A stretch of 64,000 nt of DNA from Cricetomys ansorgei. Taxonomy: Eukaryota; Chordata; Mammalia; Rodentia; Nesomyidae. The notes under the pieces are model-generated. The model did no database searches. It saw nothing but the letters and a program-made list of their open reading frames with translations, and was not told where the DNA came from. Shown piece by piece: positions 11,380 to 22,505 of the stretch (its first letter is position 1; every line of letters begins with the position of its first letter). The translations under genes were made by a program, and so were the position numbers. The DNA is taken from assembly GCA_026225945.1 (NCBI GenBank), contig JAMJFZ010001133.1, positions 16,208,001 through 16,272,000 on the forward strand, written 5' to 3'.

Positions 11380-11460
11380 TGACAGATGAGGGAGTCACAA
11401 ATCACAAGGTTTAGTGATTGGTCACATAATTAGGAAATGGCAGAATCAGGATCCATGACC
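11380..11460 (+). mobile_element. MIR fragment
   Basis: 'gacagatgagggagtcacaa' through 'aggaaatggcagaatcagga' follows the MIR order 'acagatgaggaaactgaggc ... agtggcagagctggga'. Confidence 0.5.
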
Positions 11461-12324
11461 AGTCCAATATCAGCACACACTGACAGGTACTCATCCAGCC
11501 TGTCATATGGGCGCGCGAATTGTGTGCTGCAATTATGAAGTCTTCTAGGGAAAAAGAGACTAGTGTGTCTAGAATTAATACATCCACAAAGCAAAAGATG
11601 TTGCTATGAAGGTATACGTACGTCTGCGTTGTTAGTATTACCACTGAGGAAAGAATAGTGGGAACTTGAATGCTTGTTCTCTATATTCTTAAATGATGCT
11701 TTTATCTTTCTGCGATGTTTGAGATCCTCCTCCCCTTTTCTGAGCAATTTAAGAACAATTGTGCAATTAGTAAAGCTACCGCTAGGGGGCTCAGTAAAGG
11801 GCCGGCACCCTCTCTAGAGGCGATGGGAAGGGAGCTGTCCGGGTGCTGAAGCACGCGGCCACGGTAGCTCTCCGCAGAGACTCTAGAAAGCCACTGCAAA
11901 CTCTGCGGCTGGAAATCCATCGGTGTTGGGTGCTAATCCGGAGTCTAGAACTGCACTGAATTCTTTGGTCCCCTGTCACTCCAGCCTGAATCAATTCCGG
12001 CATGTAAGAGAAGCATAAGCAACTGATAGTGTTTCAACATGCTTTTCTCTCTGGAAAGAGAAGACACCACCATCAGGGAGCCAGGGAGGTAGGAAGGTGG
12101 AATTGTGAGCATAGAAACTCAAGGCACAAGCATCAGTCAGCAACCGGGACCAGGAATTCCTACCTAGCTTTCAAATATTTGAGAGAGAATAAAGCCTAAG
12201 AAAAGACAATAAGGCTGTTGTTTTAATGATTTTACTAACAGAACAAAATATTCAAAACTTTAAAATCTGTTTTCACATCATTTGAAATCAATAGGCAAGT
12301 CTTTAATTTTATATTTTGCTTTGA
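11461..12324. other. Unique noncoding sequence with a mildly CpG-enriched patch
   Basis: No gene or repeat recognised. 11,780-11,950 has more CpG than its surroundings ('gcacgcggccacggtagctc'), but it is short and lacks a convincing exon or splice donor. Confidence 0.35.
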
Positions 12325-12615
12325 GTGTAATTTGCATGTGTGGGTGTGCCTGTCCGTGCGCATGTGGAGGACAGAGGAGGATGTTAGGTATCCTGTTCTA
12401 TCATTCTCTACATTTATTCCCTCCAGACAGGGTTTCTCATGGAGGCTGGAGCTAGGCTTGCAGTCAGCAATCCCCAGTGATCTTCTATTTCTGTATTCCA
12501 CTGTGCCCAGCTGTGTCCAGCTGTGCCCAGATTTTTTATGTGGTTGCTGGAGATTTGAACTCGGGTTCCTGTGCTTGCACGGTAAGTGCTCTTACTGTGA
12601 GCCACCCTCCAAACT
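12325..12615 (-). mobile_element. B3/B4-type SINE (minus)
   Basis: 'tttgcatgtgtgggtgtgcc', 'catgtggaggacagaggagg', 'ttgaactcgggttcctgtgc' and 'tgctcttactgtgagccacc' are antisense SINE landmarks. Confidence 0.7.
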
Positions 12616-13589
12616 CTATTCTTAGTGTTTGATAAGAGGCTGTAAATAAGAGGCCAACATGAAAATACATTTGTAAGATGAACTGTCTGAGGTGCTCAAA
12701 GGCGCTGATGGGCTGAATTAGCATGGTTGTCTATTTTTCTTGAGCGTTTAAATTGCTGCAACATTTCAGAGGAAACTTTGTTATCATACATCAAGGTATT
12801 GGTAGATTCTTTTGGACTCAGCAGTTCCATATTAAGGATTTAACTAACATTTTCTGGAGAAATATGCAATCATGTGAATGTGATACTATCAATGTCACGA
12901 TAAAATATTGGAATCAACTTAAACGCTATTCATAATATGTAGGTTAAATTATCATTTATCAATAGACAAATAGTTACTAAGAATGTCGATTTATATGAAA
13001 CACATTCATAACATTTTTGGAATTAAAAAAGGGTAAAGAATAATATAGACAGTATAGTCTGTTTAGGTAAATGCACTTGCATGCACAACCCCACACACAG
13101 AGAAGAGATGAGTCTAGAAGATTTTGGAATGAAATATTAACAGAAGTTTTATTTCAAACAGATACCAAGGGAAAAGAGAGAGACTTATTACTCTTATTTT
13201 TGGTGTACATTGTAAAATTGATGATGCATTTTCATTAATATCTGTACACTGTAAGCAAATAGCACTTTATCTTCTTGAAAAGATAGAAAGAAATAGCATA
13301 AGTCAAAATATTGAGGTAGATATACTGAAATTCCCTCCATATCTTTTAAAATTTTTATTCTTTCTAGTTTTAATCCCACTAGGAAATGTCATTATTTCTC
13401 CCCCTTTGGTCATCAGAAAAGGATTTTCTACAAAAGCTCCTTTCTCTTTCTCTTTCTCATGTGAGACACATGTTACCTTAGAAATCTCTCAGCCAGAATC
13501 GAATCTCAGAAGTCCTTTGTCAGATGAATAGGTCAATCCACAGGTCCCTTCTGCAGCCTTAGCTCTTGGAGTTGAGAAGCCATTTTTCT
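12616..13589. other. Unique AT-rich noncoding sequence
   Basis: Almost a kilobase without recognisable repeats or exons. Confidence 0.35.
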
Positions 13590-13990
13590 TTTCTTTTTTT
13601 TTTTTGGTTTTTCAAGACAGGGTTTTTCTGTGTAGTCCTGGCTCTGTCCTGGAACTTGCTCTGTAGACCAGGTGGTCTCAAACTCAGAGATCTGCCTGCC
13701 TCTGCCTCCTGAATTCTGGGATTAAGTAGTGATTTTCAACCTTCCAAATGCTACAACCCTTTAATACAGTTCCTCATGTTGTGGGGACCCCCAACCATAA
13801 AATTATTTTTGTTGCTACTTCATAACTGTAGTTTTCTACTGTTATGAATTGTAATGTAAACATCCGGTATGCAGATGGTCTTAGGTGACCCTTATGAAAG
13901 GATAATTCGACCCCCAAAGGGGTTGTGACCCATAGGTTGAGAGCTGCTGCATTAAAGGCTGGCACTGCCACACCCAGCTGGATAAGCCAC
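13590..13990 (-). mobile_element. B1 SINE split by a DNA transposon (minus)
   Basis: The antisense B1 body at 13,590-13,726 ('ttcaagacagggtttttctg', 'ctctgtagaccaggtggtct') is interrupted within its 'gggattaaaggc' motif. It resumes at 13,951-13,985 ('attaaaggctggcactgcca'). The two halves join into one B1 when the insert is removed. Confidence 0.85.
13727..13950 (+). mobile_element. URR1: URR1-like hAT-Charlie MITE nested in B1
   Basis: About 224 bases with terminal inverted repeats: left 'tagtgattttcaacc' against right 'ggttgagagctgctgc' (consensus CAGTGGTTCTCAACC). The interior reads 'cagttcctcatgttgtgggg' and 'ttgttgctacttcataactg', as in the rodent URR1 nonautonomous family. It carries no transposase. 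Confidence 0.8.
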
Positions 13991-14947
13991 TTTTCAAACA
14001 TCCCCAGCTGAGAAGTTTTAGATGCCGGAGTACTGGATCTGCAAGTCTGAGAACATGTACCTTGTGTGTCTATCTATGGCATAAGGTCAACTTCAAACTG
14101 CTGTCTGCAAATCCAATCAGTATTGATTAAACTCTTGACTTTGGCAGAGGAAGGGAAGTTTGGGCAGAAAGAAATCTGGTTGGTGTCAGATAGATTCCTG
14201 GGTTGCCACAAAAGGAATCCTCTGTGAAGATTATGAACTAAATGGAGAGCACTACAGTAGACCATTGCAGATGTGGTTGAAGGAACTCTATTGAAGTTCG
14301 CAGACTGTTCTCACAAGATGATGTGCCTGGCATGTGTCAGTTTGGCGATAGAAAGAATCACACAAGGGGCTGAGATCCCTTAACAGATTACATGCCAATC
14401 TGCAATGTGGGCAGTGGGAAACTTTCCAATAAGATGTTGATACTCTTAGCTCGCCTTTCTGTACAATATGTTCAGAGTCATGTTTCAGATGTTAAGTTTT
14501 CTTTGAAGTTGGAACAAAGCAAAAACCAGGGGCTCTGTGTCCTGGAATTGGCAAGCCCATCTTTTAGCATTTCCTCACGTGTATTGAACCTTTAATACGT
14601 TTGGTTGAGAAAGCAGCTTGTAGTTGAGGCTTGTATATATCACATTGTTACTTAAGACAAAATATAACCAATGGAACCAGAAGGCACGACAGAGGCAAAG
14701 CCAGTTTTCTCTGGATGTCAGTGAAGAAACCTGAACTCCATTGTTCATCTCTGCCAACCAGCACAGCTTTATCTGGCTCATTGTAAACCCAGAGACACAG
14801 AAAGACAGGAGACACAATATACTGAGAAATGAATCTGTGGCAATCCTGTGTCATTTAAGTGAAATACTTATTTTCCAGATGTGGCTGCAGAGCAAAATAA
14901 TGATGACAATAAATAATAGCTCTCTTTTATAATAAAGACTTTTATTT
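13991..14947. other. Unique noncoding sequence
   Basis: No recognisable gene or repeat; the open frames present lack ATG-context or domain support. Confidence 0.35.
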
Positions 14948-15018
14948 TTCTCCTTCTTCTCCCTCCTCCCCTTCCTTCTTCCTCCTCCTCCTCCCTTTCT
15001 ACTTCTTTTTCTTCTTCT
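14948..15018. repeat. CT-rich low-complexity tract
   Basis: Polypyrimidine (TTC/TCC)n on plus, joined directly to an antisense B1 and so possibly derived from its A-rich tail. Confidence 0.85.
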
Positions 15019-15215
15019 TCTGCCTCCCAAGTGCTGGGATTAAAGGTGTGCACCACCACTACCTGGATGAGACTTTTCTTCTAAATAAGCCTTATTCTGT
15101 AGCTCAGGCTATTCTAAATATGTAGTACAGTCTAGTCTCAAACATATAGGGATCTTCTTGCTTGAAGCTTCCAGTGCTGGGAATATAGATAAAAGCCACT
15201 GTTCCCACAATAATG
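15019..15215 (-). mobile_element. B1 fragments (minus)
   Basis: 15,019-15,065 is the antisense B1 3' piece ('caagtgctgggattaaaggt'). 15,080-15,210 is a second, more diverged antisense B1 ('tgtagctcaggctattctaa', 'ccagtgctgggaatatagat'). Confidence 0.65.
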
Positions 15216-15639
15216 GATCTTTACCCTGTTTTATCTTACTTAATCTGCATTATAGTCTCATTAGATGAATTCTGTCTAGATTCACCACCATTCACTGCAA
15301 AGCAAGTATTTTTATGATTAAGGCTGAGAGTGGCTTTCGTTTGTGGATATAATTTAGCTTTTGTCTGTGGCTATATACACTTAGAGGACAATTTGATGCT
15401 GTACCAATCTAGTCAAACAATAGTAGTAAGCTCCCCTCTTAGGTCCTGCCTCTCAGTTTCTGCCTCACCCCAGTAGGACACCCTGGGAACCAAGCCTTCG
15501 CATGGCTCTTCAGGGACAGTCCAGGTTCGAGCTATAGCACGAGTTAGTGATGTGCTTCGGGAAAAAAGATACATCGACGAAGTAAATGTGGAAGTGTACA
15601 TTAAGTAGGAAAATAACTGAATCTAGTAAAAAAAATTAA

Positions 15640-15780
15640 AAATAAAGCAGGGCGTGGTGGTATTTTCTGATAATCCCAGTATTCGGGGGACAGAATCAGG
15701 TGAGTCATGAGTGGGAGGGTAGATAGCCTGGGCTACGTAGCAATAGCCTGTCTCACAGAATAGAGTAAAACAGAACGGCG
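15640..15780 (+). mobile_element. Diverged B1 SINE
   Basis: 'gcagggcgtggtggtatttt', 'ataatcccagtattcggggg' and 'agcctgggctacgtagcaat'. Confidence 0.7.
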
Positions 15781-15837
15781 TTAACTACTAAAAACTTAGG
15801 AGAAGTTTTAAAACCTAAAAGGATAGGTATCATAGTA

Positions 15838-16140
15838 ACTTGGGCTCCCAGAAGAAAATACCAAAGACTGGGTGGTCTGAACAGCAAGAGTTAGTTCCCT
15901 GATAACTTTGTGAGGCTGGGATCCTCAAAGAACCAGCAGGGTTGGTCTCTCCTGAGGCCTCTCCTTGATTTTCAGATGGCCGGCTTATTGCTGTGTCCTT
16001 CTTCGGCTGCTTAGTAGCCCCTTTCTCCATCTGCAGCCCAGACTGGTCTTGAACTCCAGATTCTGCTTGAATTACCCCTCTAAAGGCTTTGTCTCTAACA
16101 CAGCTGTATTGGAGGGGCACTTTACTACTTTAAGAAACTC
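15838..16140 (-). mobile_element. MLT1-type MaLR LTR (minus)
   Basis: Antisense MLT1 landmarks in order: 'aaaataccaaagactgggtg', 'gtgaggctgggatcctcaaa', 'aaccagcagggttggtctct', 'agatggccggcttattgctg', 'tgtccttc'. Confidence 0.7.
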
Positions 16141-16764
16141 AAAGGAATAGCAGGGAATTTTGAGCAGGGACCGGGAAGTTTGGTACAGAAGGTGGCGTTC
16201 TAGTGATGGCCAAGTCGCAGGTCAGCACGGCAGGGAGGAAGCCTCGCAGAGGAATGTGACATTAAGAGCATGAATGAGACATTTAGAAACCTGTTCAAGC
16301 GGAAGAATCTATGGATTTGAGGTCAGAGAATTCTCCAGCGGGCAGAGATCTTTCAGGATGCGCACATGACAAACACTACTGAATGCTGTGGAATGGACCT
16401 ATGGTGCTGAGCTGACCATAAATCATTCTCTGCATCTTCACTTTGATGTGCGGTGTTGCATAGAAGCTTTCACTGCTTTCCAGGGCCTTTCTAGCAGAAA
16501 AATTCTTTCTTGTATTAGAATATTTATACCTTCTTTAGAAAGGCATTTAACATTAATCAGGTCTGGTTTTCAACTTCAAGAAGCAATGAAATGCAAGATA
16601 AGTGAATGGTGGTGTTTAGCAAGCGGATACATGCTTATTGGGTATTTAATAACCTGCAGAAAGACAAAAGCCTCTTCTCCCAAAGGTTTCTTGTTTCATT
16701 AATATAAAGAACAGAATGGCCACTAAGCCTTCTGGTTGGCAAATAGCAGGTTTTGTTGTTGGTT
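16141..16764. other. Unique noncoding sequence
   Basis: No recognisable gene or repeat. Confidence 0.35.
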
Positions 16765-17018
16765 GGCTCCTTTTCTGAGATCTGGTCTTTCTGCTCTGCT
16801 CAGGCTGGCCTCAAACTTGTGATCCTCCCACATAGGCATGTTCCATCTTGTCTGGCAAACATCAGATTGGCTGATCTATTCAGACAGATTCTGACCGTAT
16901 AGCCCTGGTCAGCCTGGAACTTGCTATGAAGAATAGGCTGACCTCGAACACACAAAGATCTGCCCACATCCGTCCTGAGTGCTGGGATTAAAGGCACCCG
17001 CTGTCTTGCCTAGCTCAG
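16765..17018 (-). mobile_element. Two adjacent B1 SINE pieces (minus)
   Basis: 16,765-16,860 ('ctcaggctggcctcaaactt') and 16,880-17,018 ('gatctgcccacatccgtcct', 'gtgctgggattaaaggcacc') lie head to tail. Confidence 0.75.
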
Positions 17019-17689
17019 AGTGTTTTTTAAAATAAAAATTCCAGATTTTTATATCATTGCATTGCCTCTTCCTAAAATAAACATCCATCGCATCCCACCC
17101 GCCAGGTATGCAAGGGAATCTGGACTCCTGAGGAAAAACAGCTCTCTCACCCCCCTTCTGCTTCCTACTCTAGTACACTTCCACAGAGGCAGAGCTTGAG
17201 AAATATTTCCCTCTGGCCTTGAATTTCTTGAGATAATGTGCATTAAAGTGAAAAGGCAAAGCTATAGCTCAAGGGTAAAAGAGACCATAAGGTGCTGAAA
17301 AATTAGAGTCCTTCAACCCAGAAGGCTGCCGTGTTGTGCTGGCAGATCAGCCCACAGCAATGGAGTAAGCCAATTCTCGAGGAGAAAACCACAGGGAGGG
17401 AATTAAAGCAAGGCCAAAGCTCTTACTCAGCACACGCAGAAGCAGGATACAAGTAAGACTCAGCATGCTGACTCAGTGGCAGCCTGCAATTCATATTATT
17501 AATGGAGAAACCCTCGCAAGGACTCACTCCTAAAGGATGATAAACCATACTACTTTTGGGTGAGCACACCCAGATGTGATTTTTATTGTAGGCAATGAAA
17601 AAAGGATTTGCCCACTCAAGGGCAAAGCTGGACTTGGGAGAATTACTTCCAGTGGCAGGCTGCACAGAGCTATGAGGTCCTTGGCAGCT
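17019..17689. other. Unique noncoding sequence
   Basis: No recognisable gene or repeat. Confidence 0.35.
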
Positions 17690-17778
17690 ATGCTGGTAGC
17701 TGGGTCCTCAGCCACAGTACTTAGTGGCTCTAAGCCTCCCTCAGTTTCCTTATCTGCCAAACGGGGAACCATTTGGGG
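17690..17778 (+). mobile_element. MIR fragment
   Basis: 'taagcctccctcagtttcct' then 'tatctgccaaacgggg' is the conserved MIR core ('cctcagtttcctcatctgta'). Confidence 0.6.
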
Positions 17779-17779
17779 T

Positions 17780-18165
17780 AGTGAGATGTGCTTGCTTGTG
17801 TCGATTTGACAGGTCCAGAATCACTTAGTCTAGGCACAACTCTGAGGGATTTATTCAGATTAAATTAATTTTTAGGTTTGCGTGTGAAGGACTATCATGA
17901 TTAGATTATTTGATGTGGAAGGGTACACCCTTCAAGGCAGCTGCTCTATTCTCTGGGCTTGGGTCCTGGGCAGCATCCCCTCCGCTTCCTGACTGTGTAT
18001 GCGATGTGACCCCCTGTTTCAGGCTCCTACCACCATGCCCCCCTCAGCCTCCATGACAGACTGTTCCTTCAAATTGTGAGTCAAAGCAAATCCTTCTTTC
18101 CTTAAGTTGCTTTTGTCAGGGTTTTTTTTTTATCACTGGAACAGAAAAAGAAATCCATACATGAG
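17780..18165 (+). mobile_element. Rodent medium-copy LTR-like repeat
   Basis: Same family as 9,987-10,409: 'gtcgatttgacaggtccaga', 'ttcctgactgtgtatgcgat', 'aagttgcttttgtcaggg', 'tatcactggaacagaaaaag'. Confidence 0.65.
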
Positions 18166-18431
18166 AGGAATGCTTGTTGTGTAGATGTCCTGGAGATCAA
18201 TAGTATCAACCAATCAGTAGATCAACTAGGATGTATTCGTCCTAGTGCCTAAACGCTTCAAGAGTACCCTATGACTTAATGGGCAACCAACATAGTAACT
18301 CAAATCATGATCAGTTGCTTCTAGGCAACCTGGCAAGAGAACCTAGCAAACTAACTTAAGAACCAGAACATGAGGTTCTGCCCAGTATTCTGAGGGGGCA
18401 AAAGATCAATATTACTCTGGTATTACTTTTT

Positions 18432-18600
18432 AAGATGAAATTTTATTTGTTTGTTTGTATGTGTGTGCGGAGGTGTATGCGTGTCATAGTGTGCACATGG
18501 ACGTCCAACAACAACTTCCAGGAGTCAGGACTGAGTCCTGGGATCTAACTCAGGTCTCGGTGGCAAGCCCCTTTACCCACTGAGCCAACTCTCTTGCCCC
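18432..18600 (-). mobile_element. B3-type SINE (minus)
   Basis: 'gtgtgcggaggtgtatgcgt', 'aacttccaggagtcaggact', 'aactcaggtctcggtggcaa' and 'actgagccaactctcttgcc'. Confidence 0.7.
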
Positions 18601-18627
18601 GACTCTAGAATCTTAAAGTCAGGATTG

Positions 18628-19205
18628 CGATGGTTGGTGGCAATTGTCCACTTGGCGGAATCTAGAACCACCTGGGAGACAGCGCTCAGAGCATGCCTGT
18701 CAAGGATTATTTCTATTACATTAGTTGGTATGTGAAGATTTGTTTAAAAATGATCACATTTAAAATTCTATTGCTGTTCTTGTGTGTGTGTGGGTAGGGA
18801 AATGCATCATGGAGTGCATTTGGGGATCAGAGGACAGCTTTGTGGGGTCAGTTCTTTCCCTCCTCCTTTATGTGGGTTCCTGAGATCCAAATCAGATCAT
18901 GAGGTCTGAGGACAAGCGTTTTTACCTGCTATGCATCTTGCAGTCCCAAAGACCCACCCTAATTGTGGGAGGGAGTTCCCTGGGCAGGGCATCCTGGACT
19001 GTATAACGTGGAAAAAGCAAGCTGAACACTGACATGCTTGCATTCATCTCTTGCTTCCTGATTGTGGATTTGATGTGACCAAGGGCTTCAAGCTCCTCCT
19101 TGACATCCTTGCCATGATGTGCCTTGAACAGTGAGCTAAAAGAAAATCTTTCTTCCTCAAGTAGCTTTTGTCTGAGTGATTCGTTACAATAACAGGAAAC
19201 AAATA
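18628..19205 (+). mobile_element. Rodent medium-copy repeat interrupted by a SINE
   Basis: The family seen at 9,987 begins at 18,628 ('gttggtggcaattgtccact') and resumes at 18,950 ('agacccaccctaattgtggg'). It runs to 'acaataacaggaaacaaata'. The middle (about 18,735-18,950) is a later insertion. Confidence 0.65.
18735..18950 (-). mobile_element. B3-type SINE nested in older repeat (minus)
   Basis: 'gtgcatttggggatcagagg', 'acagctttgtggggtcagtt' and 'ttacctgctatgcatcttgc' are antisense SINE landmarks. They sit between the two halves of the repeat at 18,628-19,205. Confidence 0.65.
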
Positions 19206-19489
19206 AGAATCTTAGGCTTCTAAGCTTACCAGCGATATCACGGACACACTACATGACATGATTCGCCTGAAACATTTTCTCTTACCTCAAATAAGCATGC
19301 GAAATATATTCTCCCTATTCCACAGATTAGGAAGCTCTGAAAGGGTAGGAAAAACTTCCAAAGGACCTACCACTGGCACATTAGTTATCTACTGCTGTAT
19401 AAAAGGCAATTCTAGAATGTAATGACTTAGAGTAAGCTGGATTTTCAGGGCCCTTATTAAGGTAAGGGGAGTGAAGCATGGCCTTGAGT

Positions 19490-19605
19490 GGAGAATTTAA
19501 AGCATGTCAGAAAACTTGCTGGCACACACCTGAGAACTCTGACCCATTGGACTTTCTAGGTGAGTCTGATGAGTGTGCAGGTTGGGGAGCCATTGTCCTA
19601 GAGTG
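19490..19605 (+). mobile_element. MER5-like hAT-Charlie fragment
   Basis: 'actttctaggtgagtctgat', 'gagtgtgcaggttggggagc' and 'cattgtcctag' resemble the MER5A end ('cccaggtgatgctgatgctg'). Strongly diverged. Confidence 0.35.
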
Positions 19606-19735
19606 TGTTTCCAGGAGAAATGGCTTCATGGAGTTAAATGAGTGTTAAAGGGCAAATGACCCAGGAAATCAAAGACTGGGAAACTGAGTCGTCACCCTGA
19701 TAAGCTTCCTCTCCTGAGAGACTTCATCTTCTCAG

Positions 19736-19801
19736 AAGCTTTAATTTGCTCATGTGCCCGGGAAGCCTAAGCTTTAATTTGCTCATGTGCCCGGGAAGCC
19801 T
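19736..19801. repeat. Perfect 33-bp tandem duplication
   Basis: Two identical 33-base units, 19,736-19,768 and 19,769-19,801, each beginning 'aagctttaatttgctcatg' and ending 'cccgggaagcct'. There is no mismatch, so the duplication is young. Confidence 0.97.
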
Positions 19802-21058
19802 CGGAGAATTCGGTGGTGTCTCGTTTCCCTTCCGGGAACATCTCCCGGGATTAGCATTTTATGGAACACATCTTGGCTCTTGGGAAAGCATGGTAGCACA
19901 CACAACCCAGAAATCAAATCAACGACGGCAGAGAATTACTTACTGAGAAACAATTTTCTAGCTAATCAAGGCTTCGAAGAACTTCCGGGTTCACATTATC
20001 ACCACATTGTGTAACTTTTTAAAAGAAAATCTTGTTGGAGAGGCCTCACCTCTGATTCCTTCCGAGTTGTGTTATTTCTAAGCAGCACCTGGGGTTCTGC
20101 TATCTACGGTTGACAGAACCAGTAAACCAACGTCATGGAGATGAGTGTGAAAATGGGATCTTAAACTTGTGAACGATACCTGGCTACTGACAGTGGCCAT
20201 TGACTACACATCGGTGTACATGTACCGTTTTCCTGTTGGAGTCTTCACAGGTACTAACAAGTCTTGGGTATCCATACATTTCCAAAGGCACTGAGCCCCA
20301 GCAGGGAGCCAGCCAGCTTTAGCTGCTGCTCTTTCTTTCTACATACTTCGGATGCTAAAAATCAGATTATTCCTGACCTGTCCATACATACCACCGTTCT
20401 TCATCTTAAACAAGACACCTTCCTATTCCCTCACCCCACCCCCATCGGTGAGCATTTGGATGCCATTTGGTGGATGTTCCTGTACAATTTTTGAAGTGGA
20501 AACCAGGCTGGCATCTCCTGCCTGGTCCTCATCTGGTACATCTGCATTTCACAGGCTGATTTAGCAGATAGAAGAGAGCTAATAAATCACACCTTTCTAC
20601 CCTGCTGGTGGTGCTCTTCTGACTTTCTGTGTAGCAAGGAGAAATGACCATCACTGTGGAAAGACTCCAGAACCTTCTTCAGCAAAAAAAAAAAAGGAGT
20701 CCCAAATGTAAGTTTCGAAGGAGAAACTGCCATCAAAATATCCCTCAGTGAGAAATTGTCAGTATCACAGAAGAGGCAGAAAAGTTAGGATATGAACTCA
20801 AAACATCATGCTTATGATAGCATCTCTCCTATTTATTACCAGCAATACCACCACATTGCTAGGATGTATAGCACCCCTCTTTCTTTGAGTGTCTGTTGTA
20901 TAACAAGATGATGCTTTCTCTACGCCATGCCCACTTCACTTACTGATGTAGAAACTGGGACTTAGGACTCTAAGATTCAAAGCCAGCCAGCTGCTTAACC
21001 ACTCTTCCATTCCATACACAGCAGTGTGAATGTAATGGAAAAAGTAATTTCAATGTTG
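19802..21058. other. Mostly unique noncoding sequence
   Basis: No exon recognised. A weak MIR-like patch lies near 20,900-21,010 ('gatgtagaaactgggactta'). A short A-run lies near 20,684-20,695. Confidence 0.35.
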
Positions 21059-21109
21059 CTTAACATTTTTGATTTTTTTTTTTGATTTGCAAAATCAAAA
21101 ATGTTTAAG
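21059..21109. repeat. Inverted repeat (hairpin)
   Basis: Left arm 'cttaacatttttgatttt' (21,059-21,076) is complementary to 'aaaatcaaaaatgtttaag' (21,091-21,109), with one bulged base. The loop is about 14 bases. Confidence 0.95.
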
Positions 21110-21154
21110 ATACAGAATACTGAGACCTTTTAAAGACATGCCTTTTCTTTCTAC

Positions 21155-21295
21155 ATGCCTGTTACCCGGCACTCAGGGGGCGGAGGCCGCATCAAAGGTT
21201 CGAGGTCATCCTTGGCTACATAATGAGTAGAACTCCATCCTCGGTTATACGAGAGAGATGCTATTTCAAACAAACAAACAAAAACAAACAAAAGG
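21155..21295 (+). mobile_element. Old B1/proto-B1 SINE
   Basis: 'cctgttacccggcactcagg', 'ggttcgaggtcatccttggc', then (CAAA)n tail at 21,270-21,295. Confidence 0.7.
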
Positions 21296-21589
21296 AATGC
21301 CTTTCTTTACCCCAGTCTACTAACTACCGGAAGCAGCATGGCGTTTTTGTGAGCAGTGATGGCTTTGAGGACAGGAATATCCAGATGTGGGAAGAGTAAC
21401 TCTGGGATATGATCCCCTGTCTTACGCAAGAAAGCCACCCGCCACCTGTGGATGCTCGTATGTCATTTTATGGGTGCTCCAGTATAATTTCTGGAGGGAC
21501 CATCTTAGACTGCAATCATTGTTAACAACCTGGGGGATGGGGAATACTATGTTCTACTGCCCAGAATCATGGCGACTGCTGAATGAAGA

Positions 21590-21965
21590 AATGTACACAC
21601 ATAAAGTTTATGGTCTCCTGGCTGGTGCCAGTAAATGTTCAGTGAGTGGTAGCTGCTTTTATTACTATTATGGGAGGCATTCGGGTTCAGCTCAAGAGTC
21701 CCCTGTCTGTTTCCATAGCTTTCACATGTCCTTTCAGTTAGCTAAGGCTCCCGTCATACATATTTCCTGTAAGAGTTCATGGTGGGAGCCTTACATCATC
21801 CTGTATACATGCACAGTCAGCTATAAATTTGTTGGAGAGCTCAGAGATCCCATTCTAGTCCCAACCATACAAGCCAGGCAAATTCAATGCCTCAGTTTCC
21901 TTAATTATCAAGAGGGAATAATATCAGCACTCAGTTCTTCAAAGCTCTGTTAGGAGGATGAAAAA
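21590..21965 (+). mobile_element. Two MIR fragments
   Basis: 21,620-21,680 has the MIR 3' motif 'agtaaatgttcagtgagtgg' followed by a TTATTACTATTAT string. 21,880-21,965 has the core 'cctcagtttccttaattatc' and 'aagagggaataatatcagca'. A 188-codon open frame at 21,387-21,953 runs through both and is therefore not regarded as a gene. Confidence 0.6.
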
Positions 21966-22319
21966 AAAACTTTTTAAAGGAAAGCTAAACTGTGCACTCA
22001 GTTGCTTTTAATGTCAGCTTTCTATGATCTTGTAAATGCTGCAGAGGGTGCGTTTCCCAGTGGAGAACAGCCTGGGACCCATAAGGAAGCTTCTCGTGTT
22101 TACCTTTGCTGCTTCAGTTGTGGAAGGCCAATGTCAAAGGGCTAGCCATCCTGTTTCCCACTTACTTTAACAAACTCCCGGTGGTGCAATTACTTACCTA
22201 AGGGCAGAAGTCAAGCCTAAAATTTAGGCAGAGGCCAACCAGAAATCTCTTTGTCTCTCTGGCTTGCTTATGACACAAAAGTCTTCCAGCTCCATGGAAC
22301 AAAGATGCTAGAAATAGGA

Positions 22320-22505
22320 CTTCTTCCTTCCTTCCTTCCTTTCTCTCTCTCTCTCCTTTCTTTACTTTTGTTTTTGTGTTTTTGAGTCAGGGTTTTTCCG
22401 TGTAGCCCAGGCTGTCCTGGAACATGCCCTGTAGACCAGGCTGGCCTGCCTCTGCCTCTCAAGTGCTGGAATTAAAGACATGTGCCACCGCCACCACCCG
22501 GCTAT
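22320..22505 (-). mobile_element. B1 SINE with CT-rich tail (minus)
   Basis: A (TTCC)/(CT) tract at 22,321-22,358 leads into antisense B1: 'tgtagcccaggctgtcctgg', 'accaggctggcctgcctctg', 'aagtgctggaattaaagaca'. Confidence 0.9.

Noticed and set aside
11780..11950. Possible small CpG island
   Set aside because: Too short and CpG density only mildly raised; no donor site or exon found nearby.
21387..21953. 188-codon plus frame
   Set aside because: Its C-terminal half is two MIR fragments; no domain or splice context.
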